Below are positions 46,201-58,448 of a stretch of DNA of 64,000 nucleotides, in pieces (position 1 is the stretch's first letter; each line of letters begins with the position of its first letter). A program made the position numbers and the translations under genes. Below the pieces are notes generated by a model that saw nothing but the letters and a program-made list of their open reading frames with translations, was not told the DNA's origin and ran no database searches. The stretch lies in the NCBI GenBank assembly GCA_003996215.1, contig QJPP01001701.1, positions 310,001 through 374,000 on the forward strand, written 5' to 3'. The stretch is from Jaltomata sinuosa (taxonomy: Eukaryota > Streptophyta > Magnoliopsida > Solanales > Solanaceae).

Positions 46201-49200
46201 ACACAAGGGGAAAGTAGGTTTACCTCAGCATTAGGAACTAGTTTCAAAATTTGGTCAGCAACCCGGCACCCATTGAGACTTCGAACAGTTGGTTCATCCA
46301 CATTGTAGAGTACAGATTGATCTGAGATATCTAAATCCTGTTACGCATTACAAGAACCGAATTAAATGCAATTCATCACACAACTCTCATTTAATAATAA
46401 TTCAAATACTACATGAACACCTCTACAGTTTGGAAGGACGTGAAGTAAGGCAGACAAAGTACAATTTAGGGCTTGTTTGGACATGTGATATGAAATGATT
46501 TGATAAGAAGTTGAAGTTTTGTTTGGACATGCAATTTGGATTTTTTAAGTTGTATTTTTTTCATAAACATAAAACCCCTCAAGTTGTGAAAACTATCAAA
46601 ATGTTCTCAATTCTTACATAATCTTACCAAATGAATAGATCATAGTTCATAAACAAAATATCAGAATATTCTAAGGCACTGCACTGATAAATCACATATC
46701 TCCATGTTCCTTTTATAAATAAATGTTTGTGATTACAAACTTTTAAATACACATAATTTTATAAAAATTCACTAGTCAACAATAGTAGTAACTATCTATT
46801 CTTTAATTTACTCCTTTCACATGGTATGAATAACATCTTCACACCGAGCATGCGTCTTTTTTTGCAAAATTTAAAATGATGAGTCTTTTATCATAAAATA
46901 TAAACTTATGGGTAAAGTTATATATTTAAAAAAGTTGAAATCATGATTTGGAATCCCAAATCATGCTTTTTCGAGAATTTGGGATTTCCTCTCACGATCC
47001 CAAATCGCATGTCCAAATGTTGCTTTGAAATCATGAGATGAAAATCGCATGTCCAAACGCTAGATTAAACAAGACTGTAATGAAGAAGCTGCTATCTATC
47101 CACTTGATCAAATGAAACTAAAATGACCGATTTTCGATGAATAGTTACAACAGTAGAGACCTTTCAATTCTACAGTTTTTAAACGTAGGTATAACCTAAT
47201 AGTAAAGGATATAATCTAAAAGAAGAATGTTCCGACTTACTTCAGGGACAACTAAGAGAGATATACTTGCATAAAGGAGATCAACAGATATTCCTTGAAA
47301 TTTGAATTTCATAACTGGGACATGAGCATCAGGAACTGGTTGGAGTTCACTAACTTCTTCCTTCTCAGCCAAAATATCATGCAGAATGATAAAAAAATCT
47401 TCCTGCAGAGAAAACAAAAGGACAACAAAATTCATAATGATTACGATGAATCATCAGACTGAGGAAAGTTTTGACCAGTAAATGGAAGGGACTCACATCA
47501 CGATTGACATAAGAGGGACCAACACACAATGTATCTATGTCAGCTCCAGGTCCATGAACCTGCACATAAGCATACCGGTTGTGACTATCAACAACAAAAT
47601 AGTGACCATAGGCCATTCAGATTAATAAAAGCAATAAATATAGAACTTCGATATACTATTGGAATAAATCACAGAATGTGATTGCATTTCTTTAGATACG
47701 TGAATCTATCTGTAGCTTAATAACAACTTAACAAGATGTCAAACATGTGATCTCTACTGCTCATGTTGAAAAACTTGGAATTGAAACAAAGAAAGACCTA
47801 TTCGCCGCAACTTTAGCACCTAGATATGTTTATCTTTATTTCTAATCATCTGATCACCCAATTATCCCAACCTCAAGAATCCTTGGCTTCTCAGGTTACT
47901 TCAATATAGTTTATGAATGATGCATAAATAAGCAAATATTTTATGTTACTTCACAAAGAACAAAATACTGAAAAAATCAAGTGAAGTGCTGAAATGTTAC
48001 TTACTCCTAGCCGATAAGAACCAAAAGTGAATATTATAGCATTTGCATCCTCCACCATTTGATCAGTGTAGCCTCTCTGGCGAGTCAATTGTTTCACCCA
48101 TGATTTTACAATCTACACCACAATGTACCAGTCATTACAACTTCTTCACAATCAAATTACATCTGACCAATAGAACCATCAAGCACTTCAATTAATTTCA
48201 AATGATGCCAAAACTAATTGATAAGCTCATAAATTAGTGCTTGATTCCTATTTATCAGCTCATAAATTAGTGAGAGAACCCCCATTATACTTCTGATACA
48301 ACTTAATTCCTATTTATCAGCTAGTATAAGCAATTCGTTTATATCAATTCAGCTAGTATAAGCAAGTGATACTAATTGAGTAGACAAAACAATAATGGTT
48401 TACGTGTATGATGCTTCAGAGTAATAAAGCCTTTTGGTACTCTTTGTTATCAGACTTACCAAAAATATGAGGAGGGGTGGGGGATGGGGGAGAAGATGGA
48501 AGCAAAATGATTAGAGCACAGAGTTCTCCACCTATATCTGCATGCTGATGGAAGCTGGATCTCAATGAGTAGGACTTTTGAACTTCATTTAGTGTTGATA
48601 TAAATGGCATACCTTCCAAAAAGAAGAGCAAGCAATGCAGCCAAAACAGAAAGATGTTATGTTGCAAAATTATAGAAGATCCAACCGACATGCTCTATAC
48701 GAAAGTGGAAACAGAAAGGAGAACTTCTGCATGGCCATTGAAGACCCACAGAGAATGGACTTAAATGTTGAATGGGGAAATCAGAAAGATAGAAGGCATT
48801 AGTTTAACCTCTTATACATTGGTCATGACAATGATTTGAAACAAATCCTGTTTGCAACTGATAACTTTGAGAAAGATGGCGGGGTGCTATTTGAAATGCC
48901 AGGATTTATGGAATGGAACTTCCAAATGACTATTTTTCCTTCCCAATCCAAAGTCATACAAATCCTTTGTCATTGACCTCAGGTCTCATCATCTTGTTCT
49001 TGTCCTTCTCAGGCTTATTGGGTTTGATCAAAAGGATACCACCCATGATAACGAGCTTGATATAACAGAGACAAACTATCACCAACTAAAAACTTCTTAC
49101 TAGCATGCACTTCTTTTTTCAGTAAGCAAAAACTTCTATATTACAATCGTAGTGCTGAATATGTACAACATAGTAGAATTTAAAAGCAAAATAAAGCTCC

Positions 49201-52200
49201 TTACGATGTGCATTTTAGTTATGACCAAATATAAACTGGTCATACTCCAGTTTGATTATGCTTCCATAGTTCATGTCAAATTTACTCAATATTGAAAGTG
49301 AAATTCAGACCACTTGACTCATTTCTTATTTAGAACTGCAATCAGAAATTACATAAGAATACTAGAATATGCATACTTTTCTATCTAAAGTATGCTTGAG
49401 AAACTTTCACAAAAGATAAGAAATATTTCATAGGTCAACTTTTTCGAACATGTAGATATTACTCTGCCGATTTTCACCTCATATCATGCCAAAAACACAA
49501 CCGGAAGCAACTCCAACCTGGGTTCTCTTGGAGATTAAGTTAATAATCACCCTCCACCCAGATGAGGTAAACATATTTATCACATAAAGAAACAGACACG
49601 GTAGAATGAGTATATGATTTAGCAAACTTAGAGGACTGTGATTGTACAACCCATATCTAGCTGGCGCAGAGAATTTTGTGCCCAATAAAGCTTCAACAAT
49701 AACAACAAACCCAATGAAATCCCACAAGGTGTGCTACCAATGCGCCAAGGTGCTCTCTTGTACATGAGTTCCCACGTATATATTTACGTACTTCAGCAAA
49801 AAGAAAAAGAAAAAATGCGTGCTATACCTATGTTAGGGAGGGGTGCATGAGTTCATGTGAACCCATACCCCTCCACTTAAATATGCCCTTGTGTAGGTTC
49901 ACTCAAATCCAGTATATAGTAGTTGTACAACTTCACTTCGACTCAGCTCGATTACACCCTATCTAAATCAAATACCAAGTGTGCATGCTTTTGACACTAG
50001 CATCAGCTTGCTTTTATTAAAATGGTTCGATTCCCACACGCATGTCGACACTAGTCCCAATCTCCTTTAGCTTCTTGATTTGGATGGTTTAAAAGTTCTC
50101 TATTCTGAAGAGGAATACTAGTTCAGAGAGAAAAAGTTCCTATTTCTATATCTTCTTTTTGTCTTTTTCATCTTTACAGACAACTTCAAAAAAGCAAATG
50201 CTTTTCTTTCAGATGGCTTATGCCTTACTGTTCGTAGCACACGCTTTGAAGTTGTTTCACTTCATCCACATAAAACGAAGACACCTCGCACGCATCATTT
50301 CATTGCTGCAAGCGAAAACAATTGCTTCTGGTATGAACAACACCATATGTACCAACAATACTGCTTTATAAATACAAACCATACATGACAAACTTGTAAA
50401 TTGCCCTATCTAGGAGCTATTAGAGATGAAACATTTGTATTTTATTTTATTTTAGGTCTGCGACACGTGCTCCAAAGAAAAGGTTTACTCTTTTTCTTGT
50501 TAGGTTGATGGGTAGTGATGAGACTCAAACCCAAGGCCTTCATTTGCTCTGATATCATATAAAAAGAGAATAGAACTAAAAAGGGAATTTTATTCATGAT
50601 TTGGTCAACCTATGACACGTGTATTTATTGTTTCAAACACAACATTCATATATATTCATATAATAATATTTGCCCAATGCGGGGCAACATCTAACTTAAA
50701 AACTTAAATTTACCATATTGAATTGTGTGAACCGTCTCATCTAAAAGCTCTTTTTTTAAATCAAGCTCCTCAATATTCTTGAATCTTCATAGTGAGTTAA
50801 AATAGCTTCCCCGCGGCCTATAGTTTTCTATATTTTCATAATTTCACTATTTTATTCTCTAGCTGGTAAGCATACCAGCAGGCACCACTCTTATCATCAG
50901 TGACCGAAGACAACTAAATCTAACTTATTGAGTTGTGAGAACTGTATCATCTGAAAGCTCTTTTTTTTTTCCAAGCTCATCTAAAAGCTCCTCAACTTGT
51001 ATTAAAGCCTCAATAACTTCGATAGTGAGTTAAGTAGTTTATGCCTACTGGCAAATAGCCTTATACGCCCCTTCATCTATAATTTTCTTTATTTTAATAG
51101 TTTTGCATTGCCCTTCTGCTTTACATGAAATTGCTTTCTCTAGTAATGACTTTATCTTATGGGGAAAGAAAACTCTATGGAAAGATAATGGTTTAATTTG
51201 ATGTTGCTTAAGGAGTTCAAAGGCAGGTATGAGCTAAATAAATGAATAGACAGTATTGCTCCTATTGAAAATACTAGTGAAGAAAAATGACCTTAAGGGA
51301 AGATTAAGAACCAGTTTCATATGAAAGATTTAGGAGAATCAAAGTCTCTTTTAGAGATTAAAATGATGAGCTCACAAAGAACTTTGGATACTGTATAAGC
51401 ATTTTTCGGGGGGGTGGCGGGGTAATTAAACATTTCATTAGTTACCAAAGAGTATAGACAGGATATGGCACACCTTCAACTTACTCCTTCAACTTACTGA
51501 GGACATGACTCTAGTAGGAAGGTAGGGAGGTCGAGGATAAGGGTAGAAGCCGGAAGGGTAGTATGTAGCCGAGTTTTGTAGTACTTTTACGTGGGAGAGG
51601 CCGGGGGCTAGTCTCCTCGACTCATCTTCTCCTTAGTTAGTGATCTTATCTAGTATTCGCAAGTATCTTACTCTCTGTTTCTTCATTTGCTTTGTTGATC
51701 TTGCTATTTTTGCGGTCGTTATTTCCTTTCTATTCTGCTCTAATTACACTTCTTTTGAGTCGAGGGTCTATGGGAAACAAAGGTAGGGGTAAAGTCTGCT
51801 TACATTTTACCCTCCCCAGACCCCATTTGTGGGAATACACCGGATATGTTGTTGCTGTAGTATATTTACAAATCATAGGTTAGCAGGCCACAACTTAGCT
51901 ATTCACAAAACAAGAAAGTCACTATGTCCTATATTATGCATTCTTTTAGTTATGTATTATGTACGTCTTCCAACAAACAAAAGACTTGTATGCATCAGGT
52001 TCATAGGGGTAAATTAATTCAAAAGGTAAAAGAAATTAGCCGCTTATATTTCAAATAAAAATCGTAGATATCTCTGTTTTCAGTGATCCTTCCGGTGACT
52101 CATTTTTTGTAATAACCATCTTTGCAACACCATGCCTCTTTTCCAATAAGAATACTGGCAAAACCACTTTTTTTTAAAGTAAATATGTTTCGTTAATGTT

Positions 52201-53766
52201 TGGGCCAAAACACACTCATATACAAGAAGTATACCAAAAAGTAGAAAACATACTAAGAAACATGATTTTCTACAAAAGACACCCAATCTTCTATACAACA
52301 AGGAACTTCATGGGTGCGCCAAAAGAAAATAAGTGATAGGAGGCTATCATCAACTTACCAAAATTCATCTCTACCCCTTCAAAAGTTCTCTTTTTTTCTT
52401 CCTCTCCAGATAACCCACATAAGTGCTAGTGGGAAAATAAATAAAAGTTCCACGCGAGATTCCGGATACCAGAACTTTTTCAGCTACTTCGACAACTTCG
52501 CCCGCAACTATTTATTTTTGTAATCTTTTTAAGTATGCAAACTACTTCTTGATTACCTGACTTTAAGTTTGATGGAACATATAAGAAAGTAAAGTATTAC
52601 GGCTAAAATGGTAGAATGAGGCATTAAAATAGTTAGGTTCTCAAGTTAAATTTTATTTTTTTTGAACAGTCGTTCTCAAGTTAAATATTGCCACATGTTG
52701 GACAATATCATTAGGCGTATTATCTATAACACTTATAAAAAGGTGCATCTTTTATCAGAAAATCATTTGATAAGAGCCTTTAAATTACTGATAAGATCTT
52801 CTTTTCTTTTCTTCTATTTCCTTCTCACACAAATTCTATGGTACAACATCAAATAAATTTGAACTTAGAAGAATTGTGTTCTTTGACTTCTTGACAAGAG
52901 TTACAGTATTCCAGCATTCCTGTTTTCCTTTTGTTGTATTGTGCCAGCACCATATAAAGTACAAACAACATAATGAGTTGAATTCAGTCCCAACCACTAA
53001 ACCTCTAAATGTTCTGCCAAGGATCCTATTTTCATTCCCGCACTTCCTTCGATACTTCTTCCTACTAAGCCCTACAACATTCGATACTTCTTCCTACTAA
53101 CTAAATTGCTAAAATAAGAATAACCCGAAACGCAATAAAACCCCAAGTGATCTAATTCTTACATACCCTTTAGGATGAAGACTGACCAACAAATATGGAC
53201 ATTATCATGATTATAAGCAATGCCCTCAAAAACAGTTGTTTAATTGCAGGGCAACAACCCAACCCAAAAAGAAAATATCTTTTTAACTTCTCATATAATG
53301 TTTCCGTTTGATCAATTCCCAATATATCACAGCCCCTGAATTTAGAATTTATAATTTATAATACAATAAAGCTGCAAACCATTAACAACTCCATGCAAAA
53401 GCTAAAGCTTGAACCCACAAAATTTTATGTAAAAATACTAACTTCAACACTTACCTGATCAATTTGATGCAGCACCTCTTCTCTCCTTGCTGTCTCTTCC
53501 TCGCTCTCATACAACTCTGATTCCATCAAAAACTACCCCATCACCACAAACAAACAAAATACTCAAAATTCAGTACAAATTCATAGGAAAAATTGTGTTC
53601 AAATCACATGAACCTAGAAAAAAAAGAAAAAAGTTGGCACCTTTTCTAATGCTGCATTTCTTTGAAGATCTGCGTCGGTGGGCCCAGCAAGAGACAAAGG
53701 CTTGGTGACTCCATGCGGTGGCGCGGCCTCTGGCTGCGGCGGCGTTAAGCTCTCGGAACCCACCAT
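43222..53766 (-). CDS. Nuclear poly(A) polymerase, PAPS2/PAPS4-like, 12 exons
   Basis: Exons (minus strand): 53766-53641, 53532-53455, 48112-48005, 47559-47497, 47402-47241, 46337-46224, 46143-46081, 45968-45639, 45541-45377, 45025-44090, 43991-43896, 43329-43222. All are phase 0 with GT-AG borders and give 782 codons. The enzyme adds poly(A) tails to cleaved pre-mRNA in the nucleus. Its nucleotidyltransferase core has GSYRLG (about 99-104) and the metal-binding Asp pair in GADIDT (Asp111, Asp113), with the third Asp in GISVDLLYA (Asp166). The central domain (WRWPNPV, YPCMNSSYNV) and RNA-binding domain (ECQQFDIRG-like GQQFDIRGTVDEF) follow, then a long Ser-rich tail with Lys/Arg clusters (HPKRKYE, GKPGKRAS), likely nuclear import signals. 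The end RHVFL matches Arabidopsis PAPS4. The long tail puts it with plant nuclear PAPs. Least certain is the splice from exon 11 to 12. Confidence 0.93.
45196..45345 (-). mobile_element. tRNA-derived SINE in intron 9 of the polymerase gene
   Basis: On the minus strand TAGCCCAGTTGG (A box) is followed about 30 bases later by AGTTCGATTCC (B box) and the sequence ends in a T-run. That is the layout of plant tRNA-derived, T-tailed SINEs of the Au type. Diverged direct repeats border it: CTAACGGAAGAAAAGAATACT-like on one side (45341-45361) and CTAATGGGAAAGAAAGAATTC-like on the other (about 45178-45200). It sits in the same orientation as the host gene, less than 40 bp from the exon 9 donor. Confidence 0.75.
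46466..47068. mobile_element. MITE in intron 5 of the polymerase gene
   Basis: Left end GGGCTTGTTTGGACATGTGA; right end CGCATGTCCAAACGCTAG, an imperfect inverted repeat of the left. It aligns with the copy at 24307-24870. It sits between exons 5 and 6 (47241 and 46337) and leaves both splice sites intact. Confidence 0.8.
48113..53454 (-). other. Large intron 2 of the poly(A) polymerase gene
   Basis: About 5.3 kb from GTAAGTGTTGAAG to GGTGTAG. It carries a LINE/SINE tail (51480-51870), locally duplicated AT-rich sequence (48215-48360), possible degraded LINE-like sequence near 52180-52400 (weak), and otherwise AT-rich DNA without coding potential. The flanking exons join in phase 0, so the size comes from insertion and not gene damage. 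Confidence 0.85.
51480..51870 (+). mobile_element. 3' end of an RTE-type LINE or related TS-type SINE
   Basis: The tail GTCGAGGGTCTATGGGAAAC, GGTAGGGGTAAAGTCTGC and ACCCTCCCCAGACCCC...TGTGGGAATACACCGG ends in TTGTTG units. This is the widely shared 3' tail of plant RTE LINEs and of the TS SINE family in Solanaceae. Upstream, GAGGACATGACTCTAGTAGG resembles the end of an RTE LINE ORF with frame damage. It is antisense to the host gene. Confidence 0.7.
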
Positions 53767-53934
53767 CAATCAAGAAAATCAAACGAATTACGAAATAAAG
53801 GGGGGAAAAAACCCAAAATCAAAACTTTACAGATCAAGCCAAGAAAGTGGCGAAAAGAGAAATTGAGTGGAAAAAGTGGGGAATTTCATATCTGATACGA
53901 GTGAAATTTGAAAGAAATTGAGAATTCAAGATTA

Positions 53935-53965
<31 letters not shown>

Positions 53966-54000
53966 TCTGGGGAGAAAGAAAAGGGTAGAAGGAAGTGTGG
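53767..54000 (-). promoter_or_regulatory. 5' leader of the poly(A) polymerase gene with a (GA)n tract
   Basis: Directly upstream of the ATG at 53766, the segment 53936-53964 is a run of GA dinucleotides, that is (TC)n on the coding strand. Pyrimidine-rich (TC)n tracts are common in plant 5' leaders and core promoters. No clear TATA box was seen nearby, which fits a broadly expressed gene. This is an inference. Confidence 0.45.
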
Positions 54001-54209
54001 AAGATGGAAAGGGGTCAATGAAAGCGGTTTCTGGGGTTTTCCATGGTTGAGCCCGAGGGTATTTTTGGATTGCTAGTCAAATTGGTCAATTATAATTACA
54101 TTTTGTTTTCTTATCTTCCTAAACCACATATAACTACTGTTACTTCTTTTCTTTCTTTGTGTATTCATGCACGAACAATATTAAAAAAAGAAAAAATAAA
54201 TAAAAATCT

Positions 54210-55378
54210 GAAAAAAGAGTCAAATTTATTTTTTTATTTTCAAAAATTGACTAATTTTATCCTTCATCATATTTTATGGTTATTTTTGACCCCACCGTCA
54301 ATAAAATTATCACTTATACTCTCCATCTAACGAAAATACTTAAATCATAAAAAAATAATTAATTTTTAAAAATAATTGAGACCCGTAATATACCCGACCC
54401 GATCCAACTTAATTAACCAAAAAGATCCAAGTAAATAGATCATTATAAGATTTGAGGAACCGAAGTAGTATTAGCCCCATTTCTTTATCGATTGAAATGG
54501 AAATGTGATTGATTGAATTGTTATGTTTTTATCAGCACTTTATTTTTTAAACTCTCTTTTTCTCTTTAGTGATTCAAAAAATCTTCAGTTTTCTATTTAG
54601 CAGAAGTGCTTGGTGAATTATCTTACATCTTACTGTGGAGCTTGAACGCATAGATGTTCCTGTTAAACAGTCTTGTTGTTTCATGAAGTCATGGCCAAAA
54701 AGAATTCATGTTGTTTATACAATTATGAACTTCTGACTTAATTGCGCAAGGATACTTTAGAATTGCTATCATTATAATTTCAGAGCTAAAATTCTAAAGA
54801 ATTGCGGCAATAAAATAAGGGAGAATGATAAAAAAAAACTAGAAAGAAATACCAGAAATTATTAGTTTGAAATCAATAGAAATCTATAAATCTTTTTCTT
54901 CATTATAATGCATAATTCAAATTGTTGATAAAAGAGGAGACTCAGGATAACCTACAAAAGAGGACCACTCAAATCATGTTTTTCCTTGTATTAGTGAGTT
55001 GATGGCATTAGCCATAATGCTTTGCTAATTGTTTAGTCGTTATTTGTCATTTGGGTTGAAGCTTTATGGAGACGAAAGAAATTATATCAATTTTAAAGAT
55101 TGAGAAGTTTGTCAATCGTGGATGTTGAACTTTGGGAGAATAGTGTGGTATATTTGTTTGAAGTTTTTTAGGTTAATTAAGTTGGGTCGGGTGAGGTATA
55201 TTACGGGTTCTCATTATTTTTTTAAATTTTTTTTTTTTTATGATTTGAGTATTTTCGTTAGATGGAGGATATAAGTGATAATTTTATTGAAGACGGAGGC
55301 AAATATAGTCACAAAGTATGATAAAGGGTAAAGTTGACCAATTTTCAAAAGTAAAAAGGTAAATTTGACCATTTTTCC
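54210..55378. mobile_element. Fold-back / Mutator-like element with 200-bp inverted arms
   Basis: The left arm 54210-54418 and right arm 55171-55378 are inverted copies. Both contain GTCAAATTTA, ATTATCACTTATA and CCGTAATATACC...CCCGACCC (right arm read in reverse). Borders TAAAAATCT (54201-54209) and TAAAAACTT (55379-55387) agree at 7 of 9 positions, a plausible decayed 9-bp duplication. The 750-bp loop is AT-rich with no ORF. It sits about 450 bp upstream of the poly(A) polymerase start. Confidence 0.75.
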
Positions 55379-55927
55379 TAAAAACTTCCTAAACTTATTT
55401 ATTAAATTTATTTTAGTACTAGAATTTTATGTATAATTATTTATCCCCTTCAATTTTTGTTCCAAGTGAATTTAATACCTCCTCAAAAATATAGAACCAC
55501 ACTTTTAATAGAAGGTGTTTTACATGCACTTTCACGTGTTATTTTTAAAAAAAAATATTTTCTAAAACAAATTTTTTTTTAACCCACCCAGCTCGTCCTT
55601 CACAAACAATATCGCCTTAATCTGTTGGGGTCGATTTCACAAAGACCATCATCCACTATTTGTCACGTTGTTTTTCATCTTCATTATCCATCGTCGAATT
55701 CACAAATCTCACCATCACTACTAACACCGTTGTCATAGCCATCAACTTCACAATATTCATCACCAATAACGTGAAACAAAAAAATTAGAAAGCTCAAACT
55801 CAGAAATTATAGGCTTTAACTGAGAAATTTGCAAAATAAATTATTGAAAAACTTTAAGAATCCCCCCAAAAAAACCGACCCTGTAGCGCTAGCGCTTCGC
55901 GTTCTTTCTATTCCATCCCATTCCATT
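55379..55927. other. Unassigned AT-rich stretch
   Basis: I see no ORF or recognisable element. A short GC-rich palindromic phrase, TAGCGCTAGCGCTTCGCG, lies at 55884-55901 beside the VARICOSE-like fragment and may belong to whatever moved that fragment. Confidence 0.4.
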
Positions 55928-56268
55928 CCGGGATAGGCGAATTGAAGGTGATGCACTTAACAAAGCCATTAATCGAACCTCAAGAACTGGTGAGAACTAA
56001 TTGGGATGGGTGGTGGTTGAAGTAGAGGTACAGGAAAAGACATGGATCTTTGAGGGATATGATGAAAAGGAGTTGTTTGAGTTGAATAGTAGAGTCCTCC
56101 GGCATCATCTTCGACGCCATCGTCGAAAATGGGTGGAGGATAAGAAGTTGAAGGAGGCAAAAATGGTGAAGAAATTAAATTTGGGTTAATAAAATTTTGG
56201 GTATTGAAGAATTTATGCATATCATATGGAGTTTCGTCGGACTGATTTGAATTTTCGACGAAAGACAT
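55928..56268 (-). pseudogene. VARICOSE (mRNA decapping scaffold) N-terminal fragment
   Basis: The minus-strand ATG at 56268 gives MSFVENSNQSDETPYDMHKF, then a Pro/Ser/Tyr-rich stretch (NPNLISSPFLPPSTSYPPP, PFHHIPQRSMSFPVPLLQPP). After a frameshift near 55975 it reads RLMALLSASPS. Both parts match, from family knowledge, the N-terminus of plant VARICOSE/EDC4 (FDMNKFF, Pro-rich linker, ARLMALLSAPPS). The WD40 domain and the long C-terminus are absent, and the sequence turns to unrelated DNA after about 55928. It looks like a captured or duplicated first-exon piece, non-functional. Confidence 0.65.
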
Positions 56269-57421
56269 AAGTAAATATTTTGAATAATGCAAAAAAATAA
56301 TAATCTTTGGGCTATGAATTGAAAGATAAATGAAAAGAGATTTTAATTTGATGAAAAAGAACATGAAGATGAAGGATTGAATATGAAATTTTTAGAGACA
56401 GAGATCGGATTAAGTACAAGATTGAGTAGTGGAACAACTATGATAGCTGTGAACGAGAAGAAGGTGGAAAAAGACAAAAATAATATAAAAATATAGTAAA
56501 AAAATTGAGGCCTAGTCAATTTTTATCTTTTTTTTTCGTTCACGCCAGTTTGAAAAAGTGAAAACTCTTTCCTTGTTAAAGGGAATATTAAATTCACTTA
56601 AAATAAAATTAGGGGTGTAAATAATTTTTTGTAAAGTTACAACGCTAAAGTAAGTTTATCGAATAAATTTAAGAGAAATTTTATGTATTTTCTCTTAAAA
56701 AAAACTAACTACATTATACATTATGCGTGGGCATATATCATACACTTGTCTTTATGAAAAAAATTATTTAAATTAGTATATCGATGAGTGAGACCTTTCA
56801 GTTCATGAGTTTTTATTGTGTATTTATGATGGTGATTAGCAAAGCATGTTTCTCAACACTTCTTGTAATTTTCATGTTTACATATCAATGAAAGTAAGTT
56901 TTTCATTGATGATTATAATATTACTTTGCTCAAATTTTTGAAAAAAAGCAAGAATTAATATAAATTTATCATAAAATTTTAAGTTGCATAGAGCATCAAT
57001 CTTACCAGAATTACCTATATAAAATTAAATGGGTAATGAATACGAAATGCTCAAAAATAATTAAATCAGTCGTCTAAAACTTTATATTTAAAAACATTAC
57101 ATTTTAATGTTATATTCTTTTGTTTTGGCCTGCTAATCATCTTTCAAGTTATTAGTAGCAGGACTAATACAATATCCAATTAGTATTATCACTACACTAT
57201 TAAAAATGAGTTATAAATTGTTGCACTTACAATTTTTCTTTATCTATGTGTTGTCACCCTTCCCTATTGTGAAGATTTTCTCTTCCCTTAAAAAATACTA
57301 TTATCTTATTTTCGAGAAAGATAATTATATTATATTTCATTAAAATACAAAATCATCATTCTCTGATTATCATTTTATTATTTCTTGAAAGCAAAGAATT
57401 CACGTAAGGACAAAATACTTA
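56269..57421. other. AT-rich DNA without recognised features
   Basis: No ORF, RNA gene or repeat with readable ends was identified. Confidence 0.5.
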
Positions 57422-57702
57422 GTTTTCTCCGTTCCTAAATAAGTGATTGTTTAGTCTTTTCATTTTGTTCCTAAATAAGTGGTGTTTTAGATAATCAAGA
57501 AGACAGTAATGATGTTCTTTCAATTTTATCCTTCTTTAAATAATTTTTTTTTACAAAACCAAGAAATTACTAAAAATTTACATTCTTTTGAAAGTATTTA
57601 TTAAGGGTAAATTAGTAAAAATACTTTCTGTATTCTAGAAATGAGTAGTTTCATAAGAGATGTATCAAGCTAAAAAGATCACTTATTTAGGAACGGAGAA
57701 AG
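57422..57702. mobile_element. Stowaway MITE
   Basis: TTTCTCCGTTCCTAAATAAG at the left is matched by CTTATTTAGGAACGGAGAAA at the right, with TA on each side (57420-57421, 57703-57704). Size 281 bp, no coding capacity. The ends are nearly perfect inverted repeats, so it is among the younger MITEs here. Confidence 0.88.
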
Positions 57703-58340
57703 TAATATGTAATGACTTGTTAAAGAAAGTTATATTATGATGATTTACTAAAAACCTACAACATGATCAGTTTTTAAGAATTTTATTTGTATGAGATTTT
57801 AACATTTGTTGTAGTGTAACCTCTGACAGAAGAAAGATATATAACAAAAAAAAATTGCATCTCGAGACAGTAATTAAAGAAAATTAAAAGCCATCATTCT
57901 CTGATTACATTTAGATAATTCTAGTAGATAATTTTTATTTATTTTTTCAATCATGTGGTTCATGTAATTGAGAGAGCAAAAAAATTGATGCACTAATAAA
58001 TTTACATTTTCTGCGTTGTCAAAGACACTTTAATCATTATAATGAAAATAAGATAACATTTTCAACTTCGTAAAGCCTGTAATTTTGAATCAAACTGTCT
58101 GAGTAGCTATGCTATGTTGAACTGCACAATTTGAGTGGGCCTCAATTTTGACTTATGAAGAGAAAAATTAAAACACAAAAAAAGTTGGTTAAAATCTTTA
58201 AAAATAGTTGAATTATGTTCCTGCAAAAAATATACATAAAATAGTGTAATACAGCTGGAATTCAAATAGAATTTTGTTCTGTCTTATCACATTCATTTTT
58301 CTTCAATTCTATTTAAATTTCAAGTTTTAATAGAATTTTT

Positions 58341-58448
58341 TTATTGACGAGCTACATCAATTGCACCTATTAAAGCAACTAAAATGATTATTGAAATAAC
58401 TTCAAATGGAATAAAAAAATCTGTTGATAAATGAATTCCATTATCCAT
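58341..58448 (-). pseudogene. ndhG: Plastid ndhG 3' end inserted in nuclear DNA
   Basis: Minus-strand translation gives GIHLSTDFFIPFEVISIIIL, then VALIGAIDVARQ and a stop. This is the C-terminus of plastid NAD(P)H dehydrogenase subunit 6 (NdhG), including its usual ARQ end. Only about 33 codons are present. The sequence upstream (higher coordinates) is not ndhG, so this is a short transferred piece. Confidence 0.8.

Noticed and set aside
52180..52400. Possible LINE ORF remains in intron 2 of the polymerase gene
   Set aside because: Phrases look like plant L1-type LINE sequence on the minus strand, but no motif is clear enough to report as a feature.
53570..53782. 70-codon minus-strand frame across the first polymerase exon
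   Set aside because: Another frame of the same exon. The frame beginning at 53766 continues in phase through twelve exons.
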